Positions 29,538 to 37,933 of a DNA stretch of 53,979 nt are shown piece by piece. Under the pieces are notes generated by a model. It was not told the origin of the DNA, did no database searches, and saw nothing but the letters and a program-made list of their open reading frames with translations. Location of the stretch: assembly GCA_937920555.1 (NCBI GenBank), contig CAKZTM010000049.1:1-53979 (forward strand). Direction: 5' to 3'. The DNA is from an uncultured Paracoccaceae bacterium (GTDB lineage: Bacteria; Pseudomonadota; Alphaproteobacteria; Rhodobacterales; Rhodobacteraceae). The position numbers were made by a program, and so were the translations under genes. The stretch's first letter is position 1. Each line of letters opens with the position of its first letter.

Positions 29538-31937
29538 TCAGTTGATCAGTGACCGCGCATTCCAAATATCCGTCGCGTATCCCTGAATGGTCCGATCCGA
29601 CGAAAACCACCCAAGCTTGGCCGTGTTCAGTGCTGCCATCCGTGCCCACCCTGATGGGTCCTGAAAGGCCGCATCAACTACACGTTGAGTTTCAAAGTAG
29701 CTGTCAAAATCGCAAGATACGAGAAAATAATCATGCTCATAAAGGTTGTGCAGCAACCCATCATAGCGGTGGCGATCCCCGCCCGAGAATTCACCCTCCG
29801 CAATTTGCCCCAAAACCCGGCTGAGTTTGGGGCTGGCCTCAATGGCCCGGCGGGCATAACCGTGATGGCCGCGCCGCTCGGCAACCTCGTGGGCGGTTAG
29901 ACCGAACAGGAAGAAATTCTCCGCCCCCACATGGTCGCGGATCTCCACATTGGCCCCGTCAAGCGTACCAATGGTCAAAGCCCCGTTGAGCCCGAATTTC
30001 ATGTTACCAGTGCCCGACGCCTCTTTGCCGGCGGTTGAGATTTGCTCGGACAAATCCGCCGCAGGGATCAAAACCTCGGCCATAGTGACATTGTAATTCT
30101 CAGGATAAACCACCTGCAAAAGATCGCGCGTGGCCGGATCATTGTTGATCCGTGCGGCCACATCATTGATCAAATGGATGATCTGTTTTGCGGTCACATA
30201 ACCCGGTGCCGCTTTGCCGCCAAAGATCTTAACACGCGGCGTCCAGTTGCCGCTGGGATTATCGCGAATGTCATTCCAAACTGCGATAGTCTCCAAAATG
30301 TTCATCAATTGGCGCTTGTATTCATGGATGCGCTTGATCTGAACATCGAACATCGCCGCCGGGTTGATCGTCACCCCGTCACGCTCTTTGAGCCACGCGG
30401 CCAGACGCTCCTTATTGGCCAGCTTGGCGGCCCGGAACTCGCCCTGAAACCCGGCATCATCTGCATGCGGGGCCAAACTGGTCAGCCGCTCCAGATCGTC
30501 CGCCCAGCCCTCGCCAATGGTGTCATTGATCAATCCGCGCAAACTTGGATTGCACGAATAAAGCCACCGGCGCGGGGTAATCCCGTTGGTCTGGTTCACG
30601 ATCCGGTCCGGGAACGCTTGGTGCAGATCGGCAAATACCGTCTCCTTGACCAATTCCGAATGAAGGGCAGACACACCATTGACCTTATGAGCCATCACAA
30701 AAGCCAGCTCGCCCATCTTGACCGAGCCGTCCTCGATGATCCGCACATTATCAATCCCGGCCAATTCCTGATCCTGAATGATCTCAATGATCCGAAAATG
30801 CCGTGGCAGGATGCGGGCGAACAAATGCTCCGGCCAACGCTCCAAAGCCTCAGGCAGAAGCGTGTGATTGGTATAGCCAAGACACGCCTGCGCGGTCTTG
30901 ATGCCTTTGCTCATCTCAAAGCCGTATTCATCCACCAAAAGCCGCACCAGCTCAGGGCCCGCAACAGCCGGATGGGTATCGTTGAGCTGGATCGCCACAT
31001 GATCGGCCAAAGTCTCTATCGCGTGGCCCTCAGACTTAAAGCGTCGCAAAATATCGCGAAGCGAGGCGGCAGTGAAGAAATACTCCTGCTTGAGCCGCAA
31101 CTCCTTGCCCTTGTCGGTCGTGTCATCGGGATAAAGCACCCGCGAGATGGTCCGGGCCAAAGCCTCCGGCGCGCTTGCATTGAGAAAATCACCCCGGTTG
31201 AAACTTTCCAGATCAAACAAAACCGTAGGCTTGGCCGCCCAAAGCCGCAACGTGTTGGCCCATTTCTTCTTCCAGCCCAAAATCGGCGTGTCGTAGGCCG
31301 AGGCAATAACCGTCTCGGACGGCTTCCAAACCGCGCGGCCACCCTCCTCGGCCACATGCCCGCCAAAACCGATGCGGTAGGCCGCCTCCGGGCGTTCAAA
31401 CTCCCACACATGGCGCTGGTTCAACCAACCTTCGGCTGTCTCAATCTGCTGACCATCCTCAAAATGCTGCTCAAAGAGCCCGTGCTCATACCGAATTCCG
31501 TAACCGTATGCCGGGATGCCCAAGGTCGAAAGACTGTCAAGGAAACAGGCCGCCAAACGCCCAAGCCCGCCATTACCCAAAGCCGCATCGGGCTCATCGG
31601 CCACCACACGCCCGTAGTCCTGACCCAAAGCCGTCATCGCGTCTGCGGCAATCTCCTCCATGCCCAGATTGATCGCCACATCCTCGATCAAACGCCCGAT
31701 CAGAAATTCCATGGACAGGTAATAAACCCGCTTTCCCTTGGCCTCGTAGGTGCGCCGGGTGCTCTCAAACCAAGGCTCCACGACCATGTCGCGCAGACTG
31801 AGCGCCAGCGACATCCGCCAATCATACGGCGTGGCATGAGCCGGATCTTTCCCAAGCGAGGCTTTGAGATGTTGCAAAATCGCAGCCTGCAGGCGCGGAC
31901 TGTCAATATTGGTCTCCGGTAGGTTTAGCATGTTCAT
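29538..31937 (-). CDS. glgP: glycogen phosphorylase
   Basis: This 799-aa GT35 enzyme releases glucose 1-phosphate from glycogen chain ends. The N-terminal part has VYYLSMEFLIGRL and ALGNGGLGRLAACFLDS, the middle QLNDTHPA and GYTNHTLLPEALE, and the PLP lysine lies in KEASGTGNMKFGLNGALTIGTL. The frame is open about 69 codons further upstream, but the ATG at 31937 has GAGG 8 nt upstream and aligns with normal phosphorylase length. It is the promoter-proximal gene of the glycogen operon, so degradation and synthesis genes share one transcript. The 211-bp gap upstream holds no gene and no operator I could identify. Confidence 0.96.
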   Translation of the reverse strand: MNMLNLPETNIDSPRLQAAILQHLKASLGKDPAHATPYDWRMSLALSLRDMVVEPWFESTRRTYEAKGKRVYYLSMEFLIGRLIEDVAINLGMEEIAADAMTALGQDYGRVVADEPDAALGNGGLGRLAACFLDSLSTLGIPAYGYGIRYEHGLFEQHFEDGQQIETAEGWLNQRHVWEFERPEAAYRIGFGGHVAEEGGRAVWKPSETVIASAYDTPILGWKKKWANTLRLWAAKPTVLFDLESFNRGDFLNASAPEALARTISRVLYPDDTTDKGKELRLKQEYFFTAASLRDILRRFKSEGHAIETLADHVAIQLNDTHPAVAGPELVRLLVDEYGFEMSKGIKTAQACLGYTNHTLLPEALERWPEHLFARILPRHFRIIEIIQDQELAGIDNVRIIEDGSVKMGELAFVMAHKVNGVSALHSELVKETVFADLHQAFPDRIVNQTNGITPRRWLYSCNPSLRGLINDTIGEGWADDLERLTSLAPHADDAGFQGEFRAAKLANKERLAAWLKERDGVTINPAAMFDVQIKRIHEYKRQLMNILETIAVWNDIRDNPSGNWTPRVKIFGGKAAPGYVTAKQIIHLINDVAARINNDPATRDLLQVVYPENYNVTMAEVLIPAADLSEQISTAGKEASGTGNMKFGLNGALTIGTLDGANVEIRDHVGAENFFLFGLTAHEVAERRGHHGYARRAIEASPKLSRVLGQIAEGEFSGGDRHRYDGLLHNLYEHDYFLVSCDFDSYFETQRVVDAAFQDPSGWARMAALNTAKLGWFSSDRTIQGYATDIWNARSLIN

Positions 31938-32148
31938 GACGCAATCCTCGTACTCTTCTGGGCAGTCTGAGCGAAAGGCATTGATACAAAGCCTCCACCG
32001 CAGAACTGCAGAACGATACAATAGTGTTTGGGTATTAAAGTTAGATACGCGCAGACCATTAAGTAGCGTCCATCGATGCGTCAACTCCCAAAAACGCCTA
32101 CGCAAAGCTGCTATGCAAAATGATGCAATGTAGGCGCAGCACAACTAT

Positions 32149-32436
32149 CTAGGCAGAAGGCGCGGGCAAACAGCCCAACAATCCGGCCGGTAAAACAAGC
32201 AAAGCCCCGGAAGAATAGAGCGATAATCCAAAGCCCGGCACCGCAGAGCTTATGGTGATAGAGACCGCCGATTGCGACACGATCTCTACATCACCGGGCA
32301 GCCCGCGCAGAAAATCCGCGCTTGGAAACAGCACCACCGCCGCCGGGGCCGCGTCGCTCAACACCATCACGCCCGCCAACACACCGACCCATCCGGCCAA
32401 AACCGCGCCCAGAATGCCAGCCCATCTAATAATCAT
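32149..32436 (-). CDS. small hypothetical membrane protein
   Basis: This unrecognised 95-aa protein has an N-terminal transmembrane segment (ILGAVLAGWVGVLAGVMVL) and a second hydrophobic stretch at the C-terminal end (SLYSSGALLVLPAGLLGCL). The middle contains a short polar, probably periplasmic loop. Its start overlaps the end of the preceding gene by 11 bp, which supports translation as the last member of a four-gene operon. No function can be proposed beyond membrane location. Confidence 0.6.
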   Translation of the reverse strand: MIIRWAGILGAVLAGWVGVLAGVMVLSDAAPAAVVLFPSADFLRGLPGDVEIVSQSAVSITISSAVPGFGLSLYSSGALLVLPAGLLGCLPAPSA

Positions 32437-33475
32437 GGATGTGCTCCAAAATTAGCCCCTCGGCGGCCAACCCGCGCAACCGCGCGCCCAAATCACTGAC
32501 TTTGAGCGCAATCAGATGCCGCCGGTCGCCGTAGCCTTGCCGCGCAAAACTGTGCAGCGCAGCGGGATACTGGTGAGGGGACAACGCAGTGATCATGATG
32601 TCATCATTGCCCGCCATTTCGACAAAATCCACACCGTCACGGGCCAGTTGCGCCACAATACCAGTCAGTTGCCGGTAGCGCGGGGTCTCAATCTCCAGGT
32701 AAGAACCGCTTTGCGCCACAAGCGTGATGCCCGCATAGGCGGACACATCAGACGGGCGCAAACCTGTGACAACCATCCGCAACCGCAACGCATCTGCGCC
32801 CAAATTGGCCACAGCCGCCTCAATCACCTTGGCATATTTGGCCTTGGCCCCAAACTCCAACCCAAGCGCCAAGCGCCGCTCCCGGTCGCGAAAAGCCCCG
32901 GTCCGAGCCTGCGATAACTGCGATATGTCGCGCTCAAAATCCCACAGATACCACGGGGTTTGCTGCAAGAACTGCGCATAATCCGCCGCCTGCCGCGCAG
33001 ATACATCATCCAAAGGCGCGCGGGCAGAACCACGGATAATCGTGGCCAAACGCCCCAAACTCTCCTCGTAGAGCGCTTTGAGGGCCAACTCCGCAGAGAA
33101 ACTCACCCCGATCGTGTAAATGGTCTGCTTGGTGGGCCAATCAAAACCGCCATGGGACGCCGCTTGCCGCGACAAGGGACAGAGCGAAGACCAGAACCCC
33201 GCAATCCCGCGCATAAACCTGTAATCATGCGGATCGCCGGTCTCGATCACCTTGGCATAATCATCATAAGCATGAACGATGTGCCATTCGGGGTAAGTCA
33301 GAAACGTGCGCGCCTCCAAACGGTGATGGGCAGGTGCGATCTGAGAGGGGACATCCGATCCGGTATCTGTGCCGCGACAGGCCAGCTCCACATAGCCGAC
33401 CGGTGCCAGCAGTAAAATAACCCCAAGCAGCAGCGCCAGAACCGCCCATTTTATCAGCCGCCACACGAACCGCAT
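32426..33475 (-). CDS. conserved hypothetical protein, single N-terminal membrane anchor
   Basis: This 349-aa protein has one transmembrane helix (LIKWAVLALLLGVILLLAPVGYVEL) close to the N-terminus, followed by a large, probably periplasmic domain with ARTFLTYPEWHIVHAYDDYAKVI and FMRGIAGFWSSLCPLSR. I do not recognise a characterised family; the length and composition suggest a soluble helical domain. The ATG at 33475 overlaps the preceding stop as TGATG; a TTG one codon upstream is rejected. It lies between two membrane proteins in the flavoprotein operon and may help assemble or anchor the exported flavoenzyme. That role is inference only. Confidence 0.75.
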   Translation of the reverse strand: MRFVWRLIKWAVLALLLGVILLLAPVGYVELACRGTDTGSDVPSQIAPAHHRLEARTFLTYPEWHIVHAYDDYAKVIETGDPHDYRFMRGIAGFWSSLCPLSRQAASHGGFDWPTKQTIYTIGVSFSAELALKALYEESLGRLATIIRGSARAPLDDVSARQAADYAQFLQQTPWYLWDFERDISQLSQARTGAFRDRERRLALGLEFGAKAKYAKVIEAAVANLGADALRLRMVVTGLRPSDVSAYAGITLVAQSGSYLEIETPRYRQLTGIVAQLARDGVDFVEMAGNDDIMITALSPHQYPAALHSFARQGYGDRRHLIALKVSDLGARLRGLAAEGLILEHIHDY

Positions 33476-33879
33476 CAACGGCGATCAAACCTGAGGCCGG
33501 CAAACAGCGCGAACCCGCCAAGGGCGATATGGGGCAGATTGGCCAAAACCCGAAACAGCGTGAAAGACAGCCCCGCCCAACCGTTGGTGAATATGCCCAA
33601 ATCTAGATAGCCGTAGCCAGTGAAAAATCCGAACACCCCGTCGCCAAGATAAAGCGCACCAAACACCAGCGCGAAAATGCGCGCGGCCTTGTGTGAGATA
33701 AAAGCCGCCGCCAGCGCCCACAGCCCCGAGGCCACATGCAGCGCATCGTCAAATATATCGAGCGCAAAGATGCCAAAAGCCAGACCCGCCTCATCGGTCA
33801 AACCGGGAATATAATTGAGCGAGGCGGCCCCAAAGAGCACCACCGCATAGCCCAGAGCGATTTTTTGTAAAGCTGTCAT
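33475..33879 (-). CDS. four-helix membrane protein, DUF4383-like
   Basis: This 134-aa protein is predicted to cross the membrane about four times (KIALGYAVVLFGAASLNYI; DALHVASGLWALAAAFI; ARIFALVFGALYLGDGVFGFF; LANLPHIALGGFALFAGL). The pattern of an Asp/His-containing second helix (DIFDDALHVASG) resembles DUF4383-type proteins. The ATG at 33879 overlaps the flavoprotein stop as ATGA; eight upstream codons in frame are not needed. Its role is unknown; the position suggests a partner of the flavoprotein. Confidence 0.75.
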   Translation of the reverse strand: MTALQKIALGYAVVLFGAASLNYIPGLTDEAGLAFGIFALDIFDDALHVASGLWALAAAFISHKAARIFALVFGALYLGDGVFGFFTGYGYLDLGIFTNGWAGLSFTLFRVLANLPHIALGGFALFAGLRFDRR

Positions 33880-35363
33880 AGGGTGCCTAGATATTGATCC
33901 CAAAGATTGTTGCGAAAGGTCAGTGACGGATCAAAGCTGCGTTTTGCGGCGGCAAATTCAGCCGCACGCGGATAGGCCCGCTCAAACTGCGCCTGCGTCG
34001 GATGGGGCCGGTAGGGCAAATAATACGTCCCGCCAATGCCGGTAATGCCGTCAATCAAATCACGGGTCATGCGGGCCATATCCGCCTCCGCTCGCGCCGT
34101 CATTTCCTGACTAAACGACATCACAGCAGCAATCCGGGGCACAGGCGCATAGGACAAATAACTTTCCGCATCCGTGTTCACAAACCGCAGCGTGACGTTC
34201 AAAAACTCCTGATAGGAATTGGGAATAACCGCCCGGCACACGTCCAGAAACGCCTCGAACCGGGACGGGGCCACAAAATATTCGTGCAAAATATCGGTAC
34301 GGTTGGGGTCACGATCATCCAGCGTCACCACAGGCTCGTTGATCAGCGTATTGCGCGTGGTAGCCCCGCTGCCCAGCATAGGCCCAAGCCCGGTTTCCGT
34401 CCACCACCGGGTGCGTTTCATCCGCTCATTGCCAAGCTGCGCCCGGTAAATGTGCCGCGCCAGCTTCGACATTACCCCCGACCCGGCCGCCGCTGGCAGA
34501 TCACTTTGATCCGCCGTGGGCCGGTAGGTGATCAAGAGCGCCTCCTCGAAAAACCGCCCGCGATCTACATTCAGCCGCCCGTAAGCCATGTTAACGTCAG
34601 GGTCCGCCAACGCCGCCTCAAAAGCAGGACCAAACTGGACCGCCTCCATCTGGGCGAAATTGGGCTCCAACCGCAGGTTTGGCTCCATCTCCACCTCCAT
34701 AGAGACGATCACCCCCGTCAGCCCGTAGCCGCCCATGGTCAGATTGAACAACTCCGCATTTTGCGTCCGCGAGCATGTAACAACCGCGCCGTCCTCCACC
34801 ACCATATCAAAGCTGCGCACCGTGGCCCCCATAGGTCCGTGGGGCACAGGCCAGCCATGGGCATTAACGCAAAACGTGGAGGCGACACCAAAATCATTGT
34901 TCGATTGCATAACCTTGGGCGACCAACCAACAGGATCAAGGGCTGCAATAATCTGGCTCCACCGGGCACCACCGTGAACCTTGTAAGTGCCTGCGCCCAA
35001 ATCCGCGTCAACAAACCCGTTGTCAAAGGTAATCGCGTGACCATCCCGCGGGATCGCCTGCGCGCCCATCGAATGACGCGCAGCTCCCACATTTATTGCA
35101 CGCCCGGCGGATTTGGCCTCGACCATCTCCGCGCGGACCTTCGCAATCAAACTCTCGCCTAGATCCTCGCGGAGCATAATATGCTTGTGCACAGGCGTCG
35201 CACTCAAACCGCTGGCGTCATTGAGCAGCGTCTCTCCGGTCTTGGCCAAATGGACCGACACCCCATCCAAAGATGGATTGGACGGGGCAAGATATTTGCC
35301 GCCAGCCACGCCGACGACCGCCCCCGTGCCCAACAAAAACCCGCGACGCGAAACCTTATTCAT
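33876..35363 (-). CDS. Tat-exported FAD-linked oxidoreductase, sugar-1,4-lactone oxidase type
   Basis: This 495-aa flavoprotein has a twin-arginine signal (SRRGFLLGTGAVVGVAGG). The PCMH-type FAD-binding domain (about residues 70-250) contains INVGAARHSMGAQAIPRDGHAITFDNG, ALDPVGWSPKVMQSNNDFGVASTFCVNAHGW and TMGGYGLTGVIVSMEVEME. A C-terminal domain of the D-arabinono-1,4-lactone oxidase type follows. Relatives oxidise aldonolactones or alditols with oxygen or a quinone; the substrate here is unknown. GAGGG lies just before the ATG at 35363. It leads an operon whose next three genes overlap each other and encode membrane proteins, so it may work as a membrane-tethered periplasmic dehydrogenase. 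Confidence 0.85.
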   Translation of the reverse strand: MNKVSRRGFLLGTGAVVGVAGGKYLAPSNPSLDGVSVHLAKTGETLLNDASGLSATPVHKHIMLREDLGESLIAKVRAEMVEAKSAGRAINVGAARHSMGAQAIPRDGHAITFDNGFVDADLGAGTYKVHGGARWSQIIAALDPVGWSPKVMQSNNDFGVASTFCVNAHGWPVPHGPMGATVRSFDMVVEDGAVVTCSRTQNAELFNLTMGGYGLTGVIVSMEVEMEPNLRLEPNFAQMEAVQFGPAFEAALADPDVNMAYGRLNVDRGRFFEEALLITYRPTADQSDLPAAAGSGVMSKLARHIYRAQLGNERMKRTRWWTETGLGPMLGSGATTRNTLINEPVVTLDDRDPNRTDILHEYFVAPSRFEAFLDVCRAVIPNSYQEFLNVTLRFVNTDAESYLSYAPVPRIAAVMSFSQEMTARAEADMARMTRDLIDGITGIGGTYYLPYRPHPTQAQFERAYPRAAEFAAAKRSFDPSLTFRNNLWDQYLGTL

Positions 35364-35643
35364 CTGCCCTCATGGCGCGACATCTCCCCGTTTTTGCACG
35401 TCTATAGCCAAACCAACCGTCAAAATCGGCCCGCGTATACCCGTGCCCCAAAATTTATTACCCGATTGTGGCAACTGGAAGACGGGCCTTGCCCAGCGCC
35501 CCCCCGTGCCCAGGCGCATGGCTCCACGGGGTTTCAAGCAGCACAGCTGCAAGCGCCGAGATTGTTTTCTGACTGAGCGCCTCTGCGGCGGCGACGAACG
35601 GCTTGACGAACAATGGGGTATGAAATATCAGCACCCTCATTGC

Positions 35644-35717
35644 GCGGGCGTTGTGTAATGGTAAGACCTCAGCCTTCCAAGCTGATGACGCGGGTTCGAT
35701 TCCCGCCGCCCGCTCCA
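35644..35717 (+). tRNA. tRNA-Gly (anticodon UCC)
   Basis: A full cloverleaf is visible: acceptor GCGGGCG (35644-35650) pairs with CGCCCGC before the discriminator U and an encoded CCA. The anticodon stem is TCAGC/GCTGA around loop CTTCCAA with anticodon TCC at 35676-35678. The T arm contains GGGTTCGATTCCC. It reads GGA and GGG codons. No integrase or duplicated 3' end was found beside it, so it is not an obvious island attachment site here. Confidence 0.97.
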
Positions 35718-35870
35718 AACCCACCCGAAATTGACCGACAGATCAGGCCGTGCCGCCACAATACGCACGCCCGCGCGCGCAAATACCCCAATTTCCGCCG
35801 ATCCAAATTCCACGCTTTACCCGCACCCACACAAGCGCGATGATCCCTCCTATTGTTTAGGAGAATATTT

Positions 35871-36269
35871 ATGAGATTAACCATCACCATAGTGTCCGCA
35901 GCCGCGCTTTGCGCCAGCGCTTTACTTGCCACCGCAAATCAAGCCGACCGGCGGGCGGCCATGAAACAAGTCGCCGGTGCGGCCAAAGCCATTTCAGGCG
36001 GCACCGATGTGTCGGCAAATGCACAATTGATCGTAGACCTAGCGGGCCAAATACCAGTGCTCTTTGAAGCCAATGAGGTCACCGGCAACAGCAAGGCCCT
36101 GCCTGCAATCTGGGAGAACTACCCAGACTTCATCGTTAAGGCCGCCGACTTGGCCGCCGCCGCACAAGCGGTCGCGGATGCACAAGCCGCAGGCGGTGAC
36201 GTGGCAACCGCTGCCAAAGCCATGGGCGCGAGCTGCGGGGCCTGCCACAAAAGCTACAAAGGCAACTAA
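35871..36269 (+). CDS. class II cytochrome c (cytochrome c'-like)
   Basis: This 132-aa precursor has signal peptide MRLTITIVSAAALCASALLATA and a four-helix-bundle body rich in alanine. The single haem motif CGACHKSYK (Cys122, Cys125, His126) lies almost at the C-terminus, the mark of class II cytochromes. Such proteins are periplasmic and handle electron transfer or NO/CO binding. AGGAGA 6 nt before the ATG at 35871 sets the start; a TTG six codons upstream is rejected. It appears monocistronic, after the tRNA. Aromatic residues near the haem pocket cannot decide whether it is five- or six-coordinate. Confidence 0.9.
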   Translation: MRLTITIVSAAALCASALLATANQADRRAAMKQVAGAAKAISGGTDVSANAQLIVDLAGQIPVLFEANEVTGNSKALPAIWENYPDFIVKAADLAAAAQAVADAQAAGGDVATAAKAMGASCGACHKSYKGN

Positions 36270-36517
36270 CGGGCCTGACGCGCACAACTGCGGCAAAACC
36301 TGAATGCCAGCAAAATCATAAGGCCGCACAGCGCCAAAACATCCGGGATCGTGTTGGAAAATGCGGTACCTGATAAGCGCGCGACAGCCGACAGCACCGC
36401 ACAGGCCTCCAGAGCAAAACTCCAAAACACACCGACAAGATGCAATGCACCACAAGCGGTTGAACCGATCCGCCCTGCCGGTGCACCTTGTTTGTATTGA
36501 GGGGGCAAGATGCGCAA
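36266..36517 (-). CDS. possible small two-helix membrane protein
   Basis: This 83-aa frame carries two hydrophobic segments (LHLVGVFWSFALEACAVLSAVA and TIPDVLALCGLMILLAF) and ends in a basic, cysteine-containing tail CRSCARQAR. It fills most of the gap between the cytochrome and sigma factor genes. Against it are a TTG start lying inside the sigma-factor start, no Shine-Dalgarno sequence and a 4-bp overlap with the cytochrome stop. It may be a true short gene with a different start, or chance coding in hydrophobic-biased DNA. Confidence 0.25.
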   Translation of the reverse strand: MRILPPQYKQGAPAGRIGSTACGALHLVGVFWSFALEACAVLSAVARLSGTAFSNTIPDVLALCGLMILLAFRFCRSCARQAR

Positions 36518-37061
36518 AAAGGAACATATCTATGAAGAATATCTGGTGAGCTCAGCAAAACTGGGGGACCAGCGCGCATTTGATCTTTTGTACAAACTGC
36601 GCGCCCCCAAACTCTTTGCCCATGCCAACCGCCTGCTGGGCAACCTCGATCAAGCCCATGATGCGACCCAAGATACATGGGTCGAAATCCTCAAAGGCCT
36701 GCCGAGATTGACCGATGACCGCGCCTTTGCCTCTTGGGCCTATAAGATCACCACCCGGCGCTGCGCCCGGATGATCAAAACCCAGCAAAGCCAACGCAAA
36801 TTGGCCACCGGCCTCAAAGGCGAAGTCACACCGCCGAGCCCGGAGCCGGGCCCAGGTGCCGCCGACGCCCATACGGTCCGCAGCGCTCTGTCGGAACTGC
36901 CGCCCGATCAAAGGGCCACGGTGGCTCTGTTTTACCTAGAAGACCTTAGCGTGGCCGAGGTGGCCCACGCACTCGACATACCCACCGGCACAGTCAAAAC
37001 ACGACTGATGCACGCGCGGGCCAAACTCAAAGAAACTCTGAAAGGAGATTGGGATGAATAA
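36510..37061 (+). CDS. ECF-type RNA polymerase sigma factor
   Basis: This 183-aa sigma-70 family protein has only regions 2 and 4. Region 2 covers about residues 15-90 (FDLLYKLRAPKLFAHANRLLGNLDQAHDATQDTWVEILKGLP, with FASWAYKITTRRC). Region 4 covers about 120-175 (LPPDQRATVALFYLEDLSVAEVAHALDIPTGTVKTRL). GAGGGGGC precedes the ATG at 36510. The next gene overlaps it by 8 bp and encodes a small membrane protein, the usual arrangement for an anti-sigma factor. Target promoters and signal are unknown. Confidence 0.9.
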   Translation: MRKKEHIYEEYLVSSAKLGDQRAFDLLYKLRAPKLFAHANRLLGNLDQAHDATQDTWVEILKGLPRLTDDRAFASWAYKITTRRCARMIKTQQSQRKLATGLKGEVTPPSPEPGPGAADAHTVRSALSELPPDQRATVALFYLEDLSVAEVAHALDIPTGTVKTRLMHARAKLKETLKGDWDE

Positions 37062-37416
37062 GCTGGATGACCTGATCAAAGAAGCTCTGTCCGAGGAAGA
37101 ACGCGGCATGCTGCGCCACACCCAAGAGCTGGGCTGGTTCGAACTTGGCCGCAGCCAGTTTCGCGGCAAACTGGGCTGGGTCACATGGGCGATCATGATC
37201 ACCCAAGGGCTGATGTTTCTGATCGGCCTGTGGTGTGCGTGGAACTGCTATGTCGCCACAGATGTGCTGCCGGCGCTAAAATGGGGCCTGACCGCTGCGG
37301 TGCTGATCATCGTATCGGCCTCGCTAAAATTCAGCCTGATGCCGCAAATGCAAGCCGACCGTGTTCTGCGCGAACTCAAACGGGTCGAGTTGATGATCGC
37401 ACATTCCAAGACCTAA
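37054..37416 (+). CDS. putative membrane anti-sigma partner (DUF6768-like)
   Basis: This 120-aa protein has a soluble N-terminal region (about residues 1-45, MNKLDDLIKEALSEEERGML) and two transmembrane helices (WVTWAIMITQGLMFLIGLWCAW and LKWGLTAAVLIIVSASL), ending in a charged tail. AAAGGAG 7 nt before the ATG and the 8-bp overlap with the sigma gene show translational coupling. The layout is that of a membrane-held anti-sigma factor, although no zinc-binding HxxxCxxC motif is present. DUF6768 is my best family match from memory. Confidence 0.75.
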   Translation: MNKLDDLIKEALSEEERGMLRHTQELGWFELGRSQFRGKLGWVTWAIMITQGLMFLIGLWCAWNCYVATDVLPALKWGLTAAVLIIVSASLKFSLMPQMQADRVLRELKRVELMIAHSKT

Positions 37417-37428
37417 CGCCCCATTTGT

Positions 37429-37464
37429 GCAGCGGCAGGGCCACCCGTCCCGTACTGCCGCTGC
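37429..37464. terminator. long GC-rich hairpin after the sigma factor operon
   Basis: GCAGCGGCAG (37429-37438) and CTGCCGCTGC (37455-37464) are perfect 10-bp inverted repeats with a 16-nt loop, 12 nt after the stop codon. No T run follows, so it is not a textbook intrinsic terminator. It could stop transcription, block 3' exonucleases or be a protein site. Confidence 0.45.
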
Positions 37465-37548
37465 CCATTCAGGCCCGCCTGCGCACGCTCAATCAGCTTT
37501 GCTTGCCGGCCGTGAAAGACACCTCCATTGACTCTCGTGACACCTTTG

Positions 37549-37564
37549 GTAACTTCAAAGTTAC
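37549..37564. promoter_or_regulatory. palindromic operator candidate upstream of the ArsR-type gene
   Basis: GTAACTT-CA-AAGTTAC is a perfect 7-bp inverted repeat with a 2-nt spacer, 24 nt before the regulator's ATG. ArsR-family repressors commonly bind such short-spacer palindromes over their own promoter, so autorepression is the simple reading. Confidence 0.55.
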
Positions 37565-37588
37565 ATTAAGGCGTTTCGGGATTTCAGT

Positions 37589-37933
37589 ATGTCAGTGAAC
37601 CAGACAGGTGTTGAACTTGGTGAGACCGCGCTGGCGGCCTTGGGAAACGACGTCCGGCGGCGAATAATCACGATCATTGCGCGTGAGCCTTGCTCGACAA
37701 ATTCTATTGCGGATCACTTCCCGATCAGCCGACCCGCCATTTCCAAACATCTCAAAGTGCTCACCGACGCAGGGTTGATCGAACGCCGGTCTTTGGGAAC
37801 TCAGAGCATTTACCGATTGCACGAAGAGGGCTTTGTGGCCAGCCGCGAGTGGTTGAACCGGTTTTGGCCCGACGCCCTGACCGCTTTGAAATCGGTCGCA
37901 GAAGCCACCTATCCGGGTGAACCTGATGAATGA
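37589..37933 (+). CDS. ArsR family (winged-helix) regulator
   Basis: This 114-aa winged helix-turn-helix repressor reads LGNDVRRRIITIIAREPCSTNSIADHFPISRPAISKHLKVLTDAGLIERRSLGTQSIYRL. The metal-binding cysteine pairs of ArsR/SmtB are absent, with a single Cys before helix 3. It belongs to the non-metal group that is usually co-transcribed with SRPBCC (AHSA1) proteins, exactly as here: the next start overlaps its stop by 8 bp. A palindrome 24 nt upstream is the probable operator. The ligand is unknown. Confidence 0.88.
   Translation: MSVNQTGVELGETALAALGNDVRRRIITIIAREPCSTNSIADHFPISRPAISKHLKVLTDAGLIERRSLGTQSIYRLHEEGFVASREWLNRFWPDALTALKSVAEATYPGEPDE

Noticed and set aside
30042-31922. 626-codon plus-strand frame opposite glgP
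   Set aside because: Shadow of glycogen phosphorylase; no start signal and no domain.
31938-32144. N-terminal extension of glycogen phosphorylase
   Set aside because: The extra 69 codons have no homology to phosphorylases, and a good ribosome site precedes the ATG at 31937.
35644-35717. tRNA-Gly as an integration site for a genomic island
   Set aside because: No integrase gene and no repeated tRNA 3' end were seen on either side within the window.
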